DNA of 64,000 nucleotides from Pseudovibrio sp. Ad37. Lineage in GTDB: Bacteria; Pseudomonadota; Alphaproteobacteria; Rhizobiales; Stappiaceae. Both the position numbers and the translations under genes were made by a program. The stretch is taken from NCBI RefSeq assembly GCF_001623075.1, contig NZ_LMCF01000224.1:1-64000 (forward strand), given 5' to 3'. Shown piece after piece: positions 1-8,089 of the stretch. Under the pieces are notes generated by a model that made no database searches, was not told the origin of the DNA, and worked only from the letters and a program-made list of their open reading frames with translations. Each line of letters begins with the position of its first letter. The stretch's first letter is position 1.

Positions 1-138
1 GCGTTCTTCGTCAGTACGCCCACGTGGCAAACGCCGCTGTGTTGATCAATGTTGCCCCAGAACGCGGCAAACACACCGCTCAGAAACCTTGAACCGACTA
101 TGCACATGATCGATACAGGCCCACCTGCGTGAGGGGCT
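1..138 (-). pseudogene. IS3-family transposase OrfB, 5' fragment with in-frame TGA
   Basis: Reading down from 138 gives SPSRRWACIDHV...CRVLGQH, then TGA at 46-48, then STQRRLPRGRTDEER in the same frame. This is the usual N-terminal part of IS3 OrfB, in which QHRSTQR is normally continuous, so CGA has probably become TGA. The DDE catalytic part lies beyond the left edge. Together with the orfA frameshift this marks the element as decayed. Confidence 0.75.
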
Positions 139-418
139 TAGAAGTTTCCCGATGCCGCTTCCTTCAAGATCAGCTTGTCCAACGTAAGGTCTGAAACCGC
201 ACGCTGCAGGTGCTCGTTCTCTTTCTGTAACCGCTTCAGTTCCTTCAGCTGTTCTGTGCCCATCCCGCCGTACTTCTTCTTCCAGCGATAATAGGTTTGT
301 TCTGTCACACAGATCTGTCTGATCGCATCAATCCGGGCCATACCTTGCCCTATCAGAACTTCAACCTGCCGTAACTTCACGACAATCTCTTCTGGCTAGG
401 TCTCTTAATCGCCATCAT
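138..418 (-). pseudogene. IS3-family transposase OrfA, frameshifted near its 5' end
   Basis: The readable part (about 80 residues from 380 down to 138) matches the IS3 OrfA pattern: a helix-turn-helix with VTEQTYYRWKKKYGG, then a heptad-rich segment ending DKLILKEAASGNF. That ending is typical of this orfA subgroup just before orfB. The expected start is the ATG pair at 413-418 (MMAIKRP...). It is out of frame with the body: about one base is missing near 396-400, between the KR-rich start and PEEIVVKLRQVEV. The family assignment is strong. The frameshift is read directly from the sequence, although IS3 elements use programmed shifts only at the orfA/orfB junction, not here. Confidence 0.8.
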
Positions 419-508
419 TGGTCCTCCGCTTTCCTAACTATAAGGGCGGACCACTTCAAAGGGGGAGGCTCAATCCCCGTACGCCGTTATAACGACAGCT
501 TGAACCCA

Positions 509-541
509 TAAAAAAACTGCTCGGTTAACGATGAACCGAAC
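509..541 (-). terminator. Rho-independent terminator of the secreted-protein gene
   Basis: On the minus strand GTTCGGTT pairs with AACCGAGC (8 bp, one G-U) around a short loop, followed by a T-run. It lies about 30 bases past the stop of the gene at 571. Confidence 0.6.
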
Positions 542-570
542 GGTTGCTCATGCACCAGTGAAACTGACAG

Positions 571-954
571 CTACTTAATTTCGATCTCATATGTGTTCCC
601 ACCAGATATGACACGCCCTGCGGAATACATCCGAAATTTGGTCACGACCTTATCTGTGCCCCGAAAGTCTTTATCCGGCGAATAGTACATAATCAGATCG
701 TTCGTTTGTTTACCCGCACATTTGCCAGCTGTCTTTGGCAGTGCAGATCGGGACTGCACAAAACGAACAACACCATGCTCCGGCTTCTTAACGAAAGAGA
801 CTTTTGGTAAGGCCGCAGAGCTGCACGTTTCAGGAATGTAATAGCTATAAACGCTAAGTTTTGTAGTGCGGTTTGTTGCAACCTGAGATCTGATCAACTC
901 AGCATTTGCACTGAATGAGAACACCATAAACAGGAAGACCCAAATGCATTTCAT
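571..954 (-). CDS. Small secreted protein with Ig/cadherin-like fold signature
   Basis: This is a 127-residue protein with a clear Sec signal peptide at residues 1-18 (MKCIWVFLFMVFSFSANA, cleavage before ELI). The mature part contains a motif (KKPEHGVVRF, a YYSPDKDFRGTDK stretch, then a beta-rich tail) resembling the repeated beta-sandwich domains of bacterial Ig/cadherin-like proteins, which carry P-x-HG-x-V and Y-x-P-x-x-F-x-G-x-D. Only one domain is present. Two cysteines in the mature region could form a disulfide. I chose the ATG at 954 because GGAG precedes it and the signal peptide starts there; the open frame extends 22 codons further upstream. The function is unknown and a periplasmic location is inferred. 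Confidence 0.7.
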   Translation of the reverse strand: MKCIWVFLFMVFSFSANAELIRSQVATNRTTKLSVYSYYIPETCSSAALPKVSFVKKPEHGVVRFVQSRSALPKTAGKCAGKQTNDLIMYYSPDKDFRGTDKVVTKFRMYSAGRVISGGNTYEIEIK

Positions 955-1201
955 TGCAATTCTCCAAAAGTTTAAATCAAAATTATACAAACTGAAGAAT
1001 CGACAAACACAATCAAACACATGTAAAATTCATATTGAACACACAAGTAGATCTACTCTTTAATTTCGCACCTATCCCTTACGTAAATCTACATCAACGC
1101 AAATAATAGCAATAATATTTTATAATACAAAATATATTTTTACCTGCGATAACCCATAAACCATTGATTATGCAATGCTCATTCAGATATTTTCAGTACT
1201 T
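955..1201. other. AT-rich intergenic region, no gene seen
   Basis: This stretch is much richer in A and T than its surroundings. It holds no convincing open frame on either strand. It lies upstream of the secreted-protein gene and downstream of the broken kinase, and probably contains the promoter of the former. No clear -35/-10 pair can be fixed by eye. Confidence 0.5.
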
Positions 1202-1714
1202 TTAAACTAGGTCATCACGCTCTAATCTTCCATCAAGACGCAATACAGGCATTTTGCACTCTTTCAGCCAGACTTCATGCCTATACCGGCTCCTGCCAGA
1301 AAAATCCGGTTGCTCATACTGCGATGCCCACTAAAAAAAAGCCTCGTGCGTCTCAAACATGTCGCCACCTTCAAGAATGCGACCGCCAAAACGTTCCATT
1401 TCTCGTTTTTTCAATCGCTGCAGTCGCTCGTCCTGCGGCACACTGATGAAAACAATAAGCGAGCTTTGAGAGACCAACCCCTTCGCCCACCCTTCACAAG
1501 CTCCACTCAAAACCCAACCACCTTCACCCATCGCCGGTTTCATGAGCGCAACTCGCTCTTCTTCAGGCCGTTTTACTGAAAAGGGTGGCTCTGTTTGCTC
1601 CCAAAAGTAATCATCAGAATCCACATGAGGAACCGAAAGAGCCTGAGCAAGCCTATGGCCAAGCGTGGTCGAACCGGCGCAAGAAGCCCCAAAGACATAA
1701 ATACGTTTATGCAA
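1202..1714 (-). pseudogene. P-loop nucleotide kinase-like protein interrupted by one in-frame TAG
   Basis: The protein starts (TTG at 1714, AGAAAGG eight bases upstream) HKRIYVFGASCAG, a P-loop of the small adenylate/shikimate-kinase-like group in which the usual Lys is replaced by Ser. It runs to GGDMFETHEAFF and then meets TAG at 1331-1333. The same frame continues for 42 codons (WASQYEQPDFSG... to ...RLERDDLV, TAA at 1202-1204) with the RY...EVWL and P-x-LRLDG endings expected of this family. One codon therefore breaks an otherwise full-length gene of about 170 codons. An upstream GTG at 1756 is also open but lacks a ribosome site. The substrate is unknown. It could be a pseudogene or, less likely, be read through. 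Confidence 0.7.
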
Positions 1715-1752
1715 TGCAAAAACCTTTCTTGCTAAAACAATGAGGATGGAAC

Positions 1753-1935
1753 TCACGCGGCAAAATCACCGGCAACGCGCACAAGCCCCACTTTGAAACC
1801 CAAAGCCAGCCTTTTCCGCTATTCGTGCCATATGATTGCGCGCAGAATTGTAACTGATCTCTACTTTGTCAGCTGTCTTCCGCTTAGACAAGCCAGCAAC
1901 AAGACACTGTTCAGGAAGTACTACATCTGAACACC
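1753..1935 (-). pseudogene. LuxR-type HTH fragment, paralogous to the adjacent intact regulator
   Basis: The minus-strand translation reads ...PEQCLVAGLSKRKTAD, then KVEISYNSARNHMARIAEKAG, then after a one-base shift in a run of four C (1786-1789) SGLVRVAGDFAA and stop at 1753. The intact neighbour ends with LEISYNTARNHMARIADK and SELVRLVSDLAA, so this is a relic of a closely related LuxR output domain. The DNA similarity is also visible: 1821-1862 and 2047-2088 agree at most positions. Only the DNA-binding end survives. Either a tandem duplication decayed or a second gene was deleted. Confidence 0.75.
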
Positions 1936-1955
1936 AATCAAATCCTCAGAAACAG

Positions 1956-3101
1956 TCATCTCACGTTCTGTCGCGGCACCCTTGCAGCCAGGTCGCTTAC
2001 AAGTCGAACCAACTCACTTTGAGAATTTACAGAAACCTTGTCGGCAATTCGCGCCATATGATTGCGTGCAGTGTTGTAGCTGATCTCCAGAGCGTGAGAG
2101 GTCTCACCCACAGATGCCCCACGAACCAGATACTGGAGCAACTCAGCCTCACGTTTGGAAACCCCAAAATAACGTTGAAGGTTGTCCAACTCCGCCAAGG
2201 GTTGATCACCCGGATCCATTATCATGCAAAGGAGTGGCTGTGGCCCGCGTACAAAGGGCGCCAGATAAGCAGGCGTCTCTGAAAGCACATTGATAGGCAT
2301 CACAACAAAGAACGGATTGGGCGCCGCCTCACCATTCAGGACCAACGGTCCTAGAGGCTTACCAGAAGTCCGGCACCGTAAAATCGCATCCTCAAACAAC
2401 TTTCGATGCTCATTATGCCGTGAAGAAACCTCTCCACGACGATCAATAAAGAAACTCTGACTGGAACTGAAAAATACCTCCGCCTGCTTGTTGGCAAAAG
2501 CAACGTGATGCCCTTGATCCAGAATAAACGCTGCACTTGGAATACGATCCAGCCAGAAGGAATAGGCATCTGTCAAACCGCGTCTTTGTTCAAGATGCAA
2601 TGCAACCGAAAACGCATTTTGAAAATGAGGCCTGACTGTTTCAAGAGTTTTATCAAGCTGCATTGCATCAGGACCATCAAAATCAGATTGCACCGCTACA
2701 GAAACCATGGCCGCATCCATCCCCTGACGGTGGATCATAAAACCACGTAAGCGATCAAACACTCCATAATCGCTGAAGACCAGATCAAAAAAATCAGTAT
2801 CCCGGATTTCATCTTGGCTGATGAAATCCTCGGTATGAATTAAGGCATTTAATGGAGCAAATTTAGCGAACCGGGGCAATGGATTGCTCTGGCCCGCAGC
2901 AAGCATTTTTGCTTCCATATCCTCTTTTGTATTGAGGAAAGCCATATGCTGATATTCAAGTGAATTGAGTGAGACGATCTTGTAACAGAGCATGGTTTCA
3001 CTAAAGGACGATGCCATAGGCTCAAACGCCTGCCCAATATCCTTACCAAGAGCAATATTAGCATAAAGCCGCTGGACCATTTCATCGTGTACGCTTTGCA
3101 T
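1956..3101 (-). CDS. LuxR-family HTH transcriptional regulator with PAS-like N-terminus
   Basis: This 381-residue protein has a C-terminal LuxR helix-turn-helix in its last 65 residues (SKREAELLQYLVRGASVGET, EISYNTARNHMARI). The middle (about 195-240) looks PAS-like, with FILDQGHHVAFANKQAE. The N-terminal 180 residues show no recognised ligand domain and lack the conserved autoinducer-binding tryptophan/tyrosine pattern of LuxR/LasR. I take it as a PAS/LuxR regulator, not a quorum-sensing receptor. The ATG at 3101 is preferred over the TTG at 3122 because a GGGTGGGG stretch precedes it. It stands alone, with a decayed paralogous HTH fragment directly downstream. The target genes are unknown. 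Confidence 0.75.
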   Translation of the reverse strand: MQSVHDEMVQRLYANIALGKDIGQAFEPMASSFSETMLCYKIVSLNSLEYQHMAFLNTKEDMEAKMLAAGQSNPLPRFAKFAPLNALIHTEDFISQDEIRDTDFFDLVFSDYGVFDRLRGFMIHRQGMDAAMVSVAVQSDFDGPDAMQLDKTLETVRPHFQNAFSVALHLEQRRGLTDAYSFWLDRIPSAAFILDQGHHVAFANKQAEVFFSSSQSFFIDRRGEVSSRHNEHRKLFEDAILRCRTSGKPLGPLVLNGEAAPNPFFVVMPINVLSETPAYLAPFVRGPQPLLCMIMDPGDQPLAELDNLQRYFGVSKREAELLQYLVRGASVGETSHALEISYNTARNHMARIADKVSVNSQSELVRLVSDLAARVPRQNVR

Positions 3102-3287
3102 CACCCCACCCGAATCGGACAAACACCCCTTCTGTCTCTACGTAAATTAAATAGTAAAATTTTCAGATATCAATAAAATTGAAGAATATTTTCTTTGAAC
3201 CGCCATAAATGGAAGGTTCAAACCAGAAATACCCTTGGAATGTCATGAAGAATCTTAGTTATTCATGACAAATACAAATAATTGAAA

Positions 3288-4610
3288 CTACTCTCTACCA
3301 GTATCAGTGGGTCTCAAAACCAGACGCGTGATGATGGCATCCTGCTGTTCTTCAAGAGTAAAATCCCAACCCATCCGCCGTGCTATACGTTCGCAAAGTG
3401 AAAGACCGAAGCCGAAGCTTTCCTCATAAACAGAGGTGGCATCCGCTTTGGTGCCAGCTGAAACGGGGTTTTCAATCTCAAAGATCTCATTTTGATAACT
3501 AATTTTGATCTCACCCTTTTGGGCATGTTGAAACGCGTTACGGATCAGATTGCCAAACAGGATCAGCAAAGGTGCTTTAGGCAGCTCCGCCTCATCCTCA
3601 CTCAAATCCAGCACTTCCGTGAGCGGTTTATTGCCCTTCAGATAAGACAGTTCCTCAATGCACCCTACAATTAGCTTTGCTGGCACGAGCTTCTCAACTC
3701 GCGGCGGTGCAGAGCTTTCCCTGCCCAGCCAAAGCAAAGTCTCTACAATGATGCGCATGTTCAAATTAGCCCGCTGAATACGCTCCACGGGCACAGTATC
3801 CTCAGAACCACTTTCCTGGCTCTTCAGAAGCGCAATATTGCCGGCAATCACCGTAATCGGCGTCCGCAGCTCATGGCTCGCATAACGCAAGAACGTCTGT
3901 TCGCGTTCAACAAATTCAGAGATACGGGAAACGGTACGCGTGAGTTTCACAGCAAGATTATTCAGTTCGCGGAACCTGAAGTTGGGCGGTGTCTCACCCA
4001 CATTCTCAGCATTCAATGACTGCGCCCAATTTTCCAGATTCTGGATCGGTCGGATCAACCGCTTAGATAAAATGCGCGCACTCACAAAGGTGGCGAGTAG
4101 ATTGACGATCCCTACAATTGCAAAGGCAAGAAGGACCACCTGATCCTCTTCGGAGCCCTCTAGATACTCTTCTGTACTCTCAAGCGTAATGTAAAGGTTA
4201 CGGCCATCTTCCAGCGGATAGATGTACAGATAGAGATAATAGGTCTCCTTACAATTTCCCTCAGCATCACAGCCTCGATCTTCATCATCGTAATACAGCT
4301 CCAGCGGCTCCAATGGCTCCTCTTTAAAACGACGAGACATTTCAGCAGGCAGCGCTTCAAGCGAAAAGGCACTCAGAATAAGGTAGGTTTCTGGCAGCGG
4401 AGCATCAGGATTTGTTTTTACGGCCTCTTCGTAACTTTGCCCCAAATCCTCAAGTAGGTAGATGATGCTCTCATCCGAGCCAGCCACAAAGAAAATCGGC
4501 AGCAAAAACGTGTAGACCAGCAACAGCAGAATAACGCCCAGAAAGAAAGCGATACCAAGTTCACGAAATATGCTGCGTCCGCGCACTCTGGCAGCTTTCT
4601 TACTCACCAT
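3288..4610 (-). CDS. Two-component sensor histidine kinase
   Basis: This is a 440-residue inner-membrane kinase. Transmembrane segments lie at about 20-42 and 157-178 and enclose a periplasmic sensor of about 115 residues rich in acidic residues, with a cysteine pair (114 and 120) that could form a disulfide. A short linker follows, then HisKA with the phospho-accepting His246 in YASHELRTP, and HATPase with the N box NLIRNAFQHA near 354-363 and the G box FGFGLSLCERIA near 399-410. The gene overlaps the upstream response regulator by 11 bases, so the two are co-translated. The acidic sensor could bind metal or cationic peptide, as in PhoQ/QseC-like kinases, but this is inference. The stop codon is TAG. 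Confidence 0.9.
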   Translation of the reverse strand: MVSKKAARVRGRSIFRELGIAFFLGVILLLLVYTFLLPIFFVAGSDESIIYLLEDLGQSYEEAVKTNPDAPLPETYLILSAFSLEALPAEMSRRFKEEPLEPLELYYDDEDRGCDAEGNCKETYYLYLYIYPLEDGRNLYITLESTEEYLEGSEEDQVVLLAFAIVGIVNLLATFVSARILSKRLIRPIQNLENWAQSLNAENVGETPPNFRFRELNNLAVKLTRTVSRISEFVEREQTFLRYASHELRTPITVIAGNIALLKSQESGSEDTVPVERIQRANLNMRIIVETLLWLGRESSAPPRVEKLVPAKLIVGCIEELSYLKGNKPLTEVLDLSEDEAELPKAPLLILFGNLIRNAFQHAQKGEIKISYQNEIFEIENPVSAGTKADATSVYEESFGFGLSLCERIARRMGWDFTLEEQQDAIITRLVLRPTDTGRE

Positions 4611-5304
4611 CCACTTTCTCCCTCAGGCTGTATCCCCCGTTAGCATCTCGGCAAATAATTTCAGATTCGGCAGGGCGTTGGATTTGCTGACGAAGTTTGT
4701 ACAAATGCACATTCAGGCTGTTACTCTCCGGTGGTTCATCACCCCACAACCCACGCTCTAACTGCTCCCGGCTCACTGATGCTGGGCTATGCTTGCTTAG
4801 AATTCCCAGGATCTTCCAGGCCGTTGGCGAGAGACGCAAAACACGATCTCCGCGCTTTGCAATATTCCGCGCAAAATCCACCTGTAAGTCAGCAACCTCA
4901 AATATCTTCGCCTTCGCACTCCGCCGCCCGGAAAGCGCCCGCAGCCTCACAACCAATTCCTCAAACGCAAAGGGTTTGACCAGATAGTCGTCCGTTCCGG
5001 CTTCAAATCCAGCCAATTTGTCTGAAAGTTCATCGCGAGCAGTCAGCATCAAAACAGGGCGGTCAATGCCTTCCCGGCGCAGCGTTTCACAAACTGTAAG
5101 ACCATCCATCTTAGGCAACGTCAGATCCAGAATGATAACGTCAAAATATCCCTGCCGCGCAAATTCAAGCCCCGCCTCACCATTGTAAGCGTGATCACAG
5201 CTGATACCGTGGATTTTCAACACATCGGCAATCGTTCCAGCCAAATCCAGGTCATCTTCAATCAGCAGTGCAAGCAGGTTTTCAGTCTCATTTGTTGCCA
5301 TCAT
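4600..5304 (-). CDS. OmpR/PhoB-type response regulator
   Basis: The protein has 234 residues. A receiver domain has the acidic pocket (IEDD, residues 15-17 counted from the second Met), phospho-acceptor Asp59 in ILDLTLPKMDG and the conserved Lys in DYLVKPF. A winged-helix output domain of OmpR type follows (LSPTAWKILGIL, SREQLERGLWG, VHLYKLRQQI). Two adjacent ATGs at 5304 and 5301 both sit behind GGCAGG, and the choice changes one residue. It is the partner of the downstream kinase with which it overlaps. Downstream promoters are probably its targets, and PhoP/QseB-like roles are possible. Confidence 0.9.
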   Translation of the reverse strand: MMATNETENLLALLIEDDLDLAGTIADVLKIHGISCDHAYNGEAGLEFARQGYFDVIILDLTLPKMDGLTVCETLRREGIDRPVLMLTARDELSDKLAGFEAGTDDYLVKPFAFEELVVRLRALSGRRSAKAKIFEVADLQVDFARNIAKRGDRVLRLSPTAWKILGILSKHSPASVSREQLERGLWGDEPPESNSLNVHLYKLRQQIQRPAESEIICRDANGGYSLREKVDGE

Positions 5305-5539
5305 TCTACCTGCCAAACTCGCCAATCAATTCTGCTAATTGAACACATCCATACTGTAGCAGAATGTGCCTCACACCCGCCCACATTGTGTTTACAACAT
5401 ATTCCTGTAGAGCAAGCCCAATAACCAACGAGTGAACGCTGCTGTATTTTTCACCCATGCCGCATATTTACGTAAGCCGCGAGTTACTCGTATACATGCC
5501 AGACCAACTGCAAACTCCTAGAACTCTTGAGACATTAGT

Positions 5540-5950
5540 ATGCAGATAAAAATGAAACCCAAGTCCTATGGCCCATTGACGGTCGCTTCGTATTAGTATG
5601 GACAGTTCTGGGTGACCAATGAGTTCGGTCATCAATACTCGGCAGGCTACGGAGACTCCGATGAGTTCTCGGCCCCCTCAGACCTGATCATGTCTGCCCT
5701 TGGGTCCTGTATGGCTATCTCTTTGGAGATGGTAGCCAGGCAACAGAAGGTCTCACTCGGAAATGTCTACATCACCGTAAAGACTGAAAAAGCATCCACG
5801 CTGCCTCACCGCTTTGGCAGCTTCCATCTGGAATTCGCTCTCCCTGAGTTTGAAAACCGCGAGAAAGCAGAGATCCTGATCAAAGCCGCCAAAGAGATAT
5901 GTACGGTTTCCAACACACTAAACGCAAAGATCAGCTTCACGCTCATCTAA
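5540..5950 (+). pseudogene. OsmC-family peroxiredoxin-like protein interrupted by in-frame TAG at codon 19
   Basis: Translation from the ATG at 5540 gives MQIKMKPKSYGPLTVASY, TAG at 5594-5596, then YGQFWVTNEFGHQYSAGYGD and the whole OsmC/YhfA-like body (APSDLIMSALGSCMAISLEM with its cysteine near residue 56, a second cysteine in EICTVSN) in the same frame. The N-terminal KSYGP...TNE strand is usual for the family, so the frame is right on both sides of the stop. A GTG at 5612 could restart translation but would lose the first strands, and no ribosome site precedes it. OsmC proteins reduce organic hydroperoxides through a Cys pair. I take this as a nonsense-mutated copy, with readthrough as the alternative. 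Confidence 0.7.
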
Positions 5951-5965
5951 CTTTTTTCAGTAAGA

Positions 5966-5991
5966 AACCCGAGACAGATCTGCCTCGGGCT
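5966..5991 (-). terminator. Terminator of the phzF-like gene
   Basis: CCCGAG...CTCGGG with a self-complementary CAGATCTG centre is followed on the minus strand by TTTCTT. It lies between the convergent osmC and phzF-like genes and could serve both. Confidence 0.6.
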
Positions 5992-6020
5992 GAGAAACTC
6001 CAAATCAATCAATAAAAGCA

Positions 6021-6872
6021 TCAACCCATTCGCCGTGCAGTACCTGAAATGCGCACAGAAGCACCTGCTTCAGATGGAATATGAGCGGTAATAAAGGACT
6101 TCGATCCCATATCCTCGCCCTGCACGATGTGGATTTCACCGCCATGCGCCCAGCCAATATCCCGCAGATAACCGGAAAACGCCGCAGCAGCTGCACCCGT
6201 GGCAGGGTCTTCAAACACCCCAGCTGAGGCAAACGCATTGCGCACATCAAACTCTTGCAGTCCACGCACATAAACCAGCATGATCGTCACAAGCTCCTGT
6301 CCAAGCATAAACTGCTTCATAGCTTCCAGATCGTAAGCCATTCCAGCCAACTTGGCTCTGTCACTCAAAGCAAGCACCAAGTGATCTGCACCACCATGAA
6401 TGCGAGCTGGTGGGATACGAAGGTTCAGATCCCCTTCATTCAAGCCAAGTAGTTCAAGCAGCTCAGCTTTCACCTCGTCTTCCAAACCCACACTCTTGGT
6501 CTGCGGAGATTGCAGAGCGGCTTGCAGCTGCCCGTTCTCCTGCCAGCTTTCCACTGAGATCACAGCTTCATTTAGCTCAAGGCGATATGTTTTCCGGCCA
6601 TGCTGCTGAGCCAGAACCGCGCCCAGCGCAATGGTCGCATGCCCACAAAACGGCACTTCATTTTCTGGCGAAAAATACCGCACCCGATACCCATCTTCAC
6701 CTGCAAGAGGCACCGCAAACACGGTCTCGGAATACCCAAGATCAGCCGCAATAGACTGCATTTGCGCATCAGGAAGCATCGTCTCACCCACCAGCACACC
6801 TGCTGGGTTACCACCTTCGTCACCATGAGAAAATGCCGAGATATGTTGAAGCGCCAATAGATCTGTCTGCAT
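6021..6872 (-). CDS. PhzF-family isomerase/epimerase-like protein
   Basis: At 283 residues this is the usual size for the PhzF/YddE family, with its two alpha/beta halves. It opens with QHISAFSHGDEGGNPAGV and carries the proposed catalytic Glu49 in GYSETVF, then YFSPENEVPFCGHAT, and near the C-terminus EDPATGAAAAAFSGYL; these are family hallmarks. No phenazine genes are nearby, so it is more likely a general amino-acid-like isomerase than a phenazine enzyme. It is divergent from an Lrp/AsnC regulator about 115 bases away, which suggests control by that regulator. Confidence 0.85.
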   Translation of the reverse strand: MQTDLLALQHISAFSHGDEGGNPAGVLVGETMLPDAQMQSIAADLGYSETVFAVPLAGEDGYRVRYFSPENEVPFCGHATIALGAVLAQQHGRKTYRLELNEAVISVESWQENGQLQAALQSPQTKSVGLEDEVKAELLELLGLNEGDLNLRIPPARIHGGADHLVLALSDRAKLAGMAYDLEAMKQFMLGQELVTIMLVYVRGLQEFDVRNAFASAGVFEDPATGAAAAAFSGYLRDIGWAHGGEIHIVQGEDMGSKSFITAHIPSEAGASVRISGTARRMG

Positions 6873-6986
6873 GAGAACCTACAATCGTCATGACTGAAAA
6901 AATAGCCAGCAATGGCCTCATGCTATATAGAAAAAGAAAGGCAAATTACACGAAATACCCTCACATTTTAAAGCGAGCGAACAGAA

Positions 6987-7442
6987 GTGCCTAAAGAGAT
7001 AAAACAACTGGACGAAACCGCCTGCAAAATCCTAGAGATTCTGGAGCGCGACGCCCGCATATCCATCAGCGAGCTGGCGAGCCGCATCGGCCTCTCCGCC
7101 CCCAGCACCACAGAGCGTGTTCGCAAGCTGGAGCAGGACAGCATCATCACAGGCTTTACAGTCGAGATAAATCCTAAGGCACTCGGCTACACTCTGGAAG
7201 CAATCGTGCGCGTCAAACCAAGCCCTGGTAATCTGCATGTGGTGGAACAGCTCATCCTAAACGAGCCCCGCTTCACCTCCTGCGATAAAGTCACCGGAGA
7301 AGACTGCTTCGTCACCCGCATCTACCTAAAAGACGTCAGAGAACTCGACGACCTCCTCGACCCACTCCACGAAAAAGCAATGACCAACACGTCCATCGTC
7401 AAAGCTTCCCCGATCAAGAACCGCATGGTTCCGCTGCGGTGA
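6987..7442 (+). CDS. Lrp/AsnC-family transcriptional regulator
   Basis: This 151-residue protein has an N-terminal winged HTH (LDETACKILEILERDARISISELASRIGLSAPSTTERVRKLE split over residues 7-50) and a C-terminal RAM/AsnC ligand-binding domain with GEDCFVTRIYL near residue 105. The start is GTG at 6987. It is divergently placed to the PhzF-like gene, the usual arrangement for a local Lrp-type regulator of amino-acid-related enzymes. The effector is unknown. Confidence 0.88.
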   Translation: MPKEIKQLDETACKILEILERDARISISELASRIGLSAPSTTERVRKLEQDSIITGFTVEINPKALGYTLEAIVRVKPSPGNLHVVEQLILNEPRFTSCDKVTGEDCFVTRIYLKDVRELDDLLDPLHEKAMTNTSIVKASPIKNRMVPLR

Positions 7443-7454
7443 GCACAGCTAAGG

Positions 7455-8078
7455 CTAGAACCTCAGCTTATTCTCAGTACCGGAGAGCAGTCTGCCGATA
7501 TTCGCGCGGTGCTTGGCAACCACCATGGATGCCATCGCCAGTGCGAAGATCTGAAAGTAGATTGTGTGACCAAACATCGGGATGAAGGAAAGCACTACGA
7601 ACAGCAGCGTGGCGCAGATGGAACCCAGAGAAACATAGCGGGTCGCAGCAACAATGAGCACAAAAGACCCAAGGCAGCTTAGCGCGATAATCGGATCCAG
7701 CATAAACAGCACAGCAGCAGCCGTCAGCACACCTTTGCCGCCTCTGAAGCCCAAAAAGACCGGCCAGTTGTGGCCAACTATCGCCCCAGCCCCGGCAAGC
7801 AACATGCTCACACTGTCCACCGTAACACCTGAACCAGCGTATACACCCAGATACAGACCCACCAGACAAGCAACGATGCCTTTAAGGATATCTCCGAAAA
7901 GCACAAACAGCGCAGCAGGTTTGCCAAGCACGCGCAGTGTATTGGTGAGCCCGGCAGATTTACTCCCATGCTCGCGGATATCCTTGCCGTACATCTTCCC
8001 AACCAGCACTGCCGTGCTGATGCTGCCCAGCAAAAACCCCACCCCAAGAGCTGCAAAAAGCTTAATCAGATCAATCAC
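7455..8078 (-). CDS. plsY: Glycerol-3-phosphate acyltransferase PlsY
   Basis: This is a 207-residue integral membrane enzyme with about five hydrophobic helices. It carries the PlsY motifs GSISTAVLVGK near residue 18, GSKSAGLTNTLRVLGK near 38-53, and VGHNWPVFLGFRGGKGVLTA near 100-120. It transfers the acyl group from acyl-phosphate to glycerol 3-phosphate, the first step of phospholipid synthesis. It is convergent with lrp, with only 12 bases between the stops. It lies downstream of the TetR gene on the same strand (about 11 bases), but the two are probably functionally unrelated. Confidence 0.92.
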   Translation of the reverse strand: MIDLIKLFAALGVGFLLGSISTAVLVGKMYGKDIREHGSKSAGLTNTLRVLGKPAALFVLFGDILKGIVACLVGLYLGVYAGSGVTVDSVSMLLAGAGAIVGHNWPVFLGFRGGKGVLTAAAVLFMLDPIIALSCLGSFVLIVAATRYVSLGSICATLLFVVLSFIPMFGHTIYFQIFALAMASMVVAKHRANIGRLLSGTENKLRF

Positions 8079-8089
8079 AGGAATAGCCC

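Larger units (their letters stand above)
1..470 (-). mobile_element. IS3-family insertion sequence remnant (left-truncated by window edge)
   Basis: The two overlapping minus-strand frames have the orfA/orfB layout of IS3-family elements. The orfA part has the HTH and leucine-zipper-like segment, and orfB starts just past the orfA stop. Both frames are damaged, so the copy is unlikely to move by itself. A plausible outer end lies near 440-470, where a G/C-rich block (GGACCACTTCAAAG) resembles an IS3 terminal repeat. The opposite end is outside the window, so the exact boundary and any target-site duplication cannot be seen. Confidence 0.75.

Noticed and set aside
6021-6872. Phenazine biosynthesis
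   Set aside because: Only a PhzF-like isomerase is present; no other phenazine genes are adjacent.
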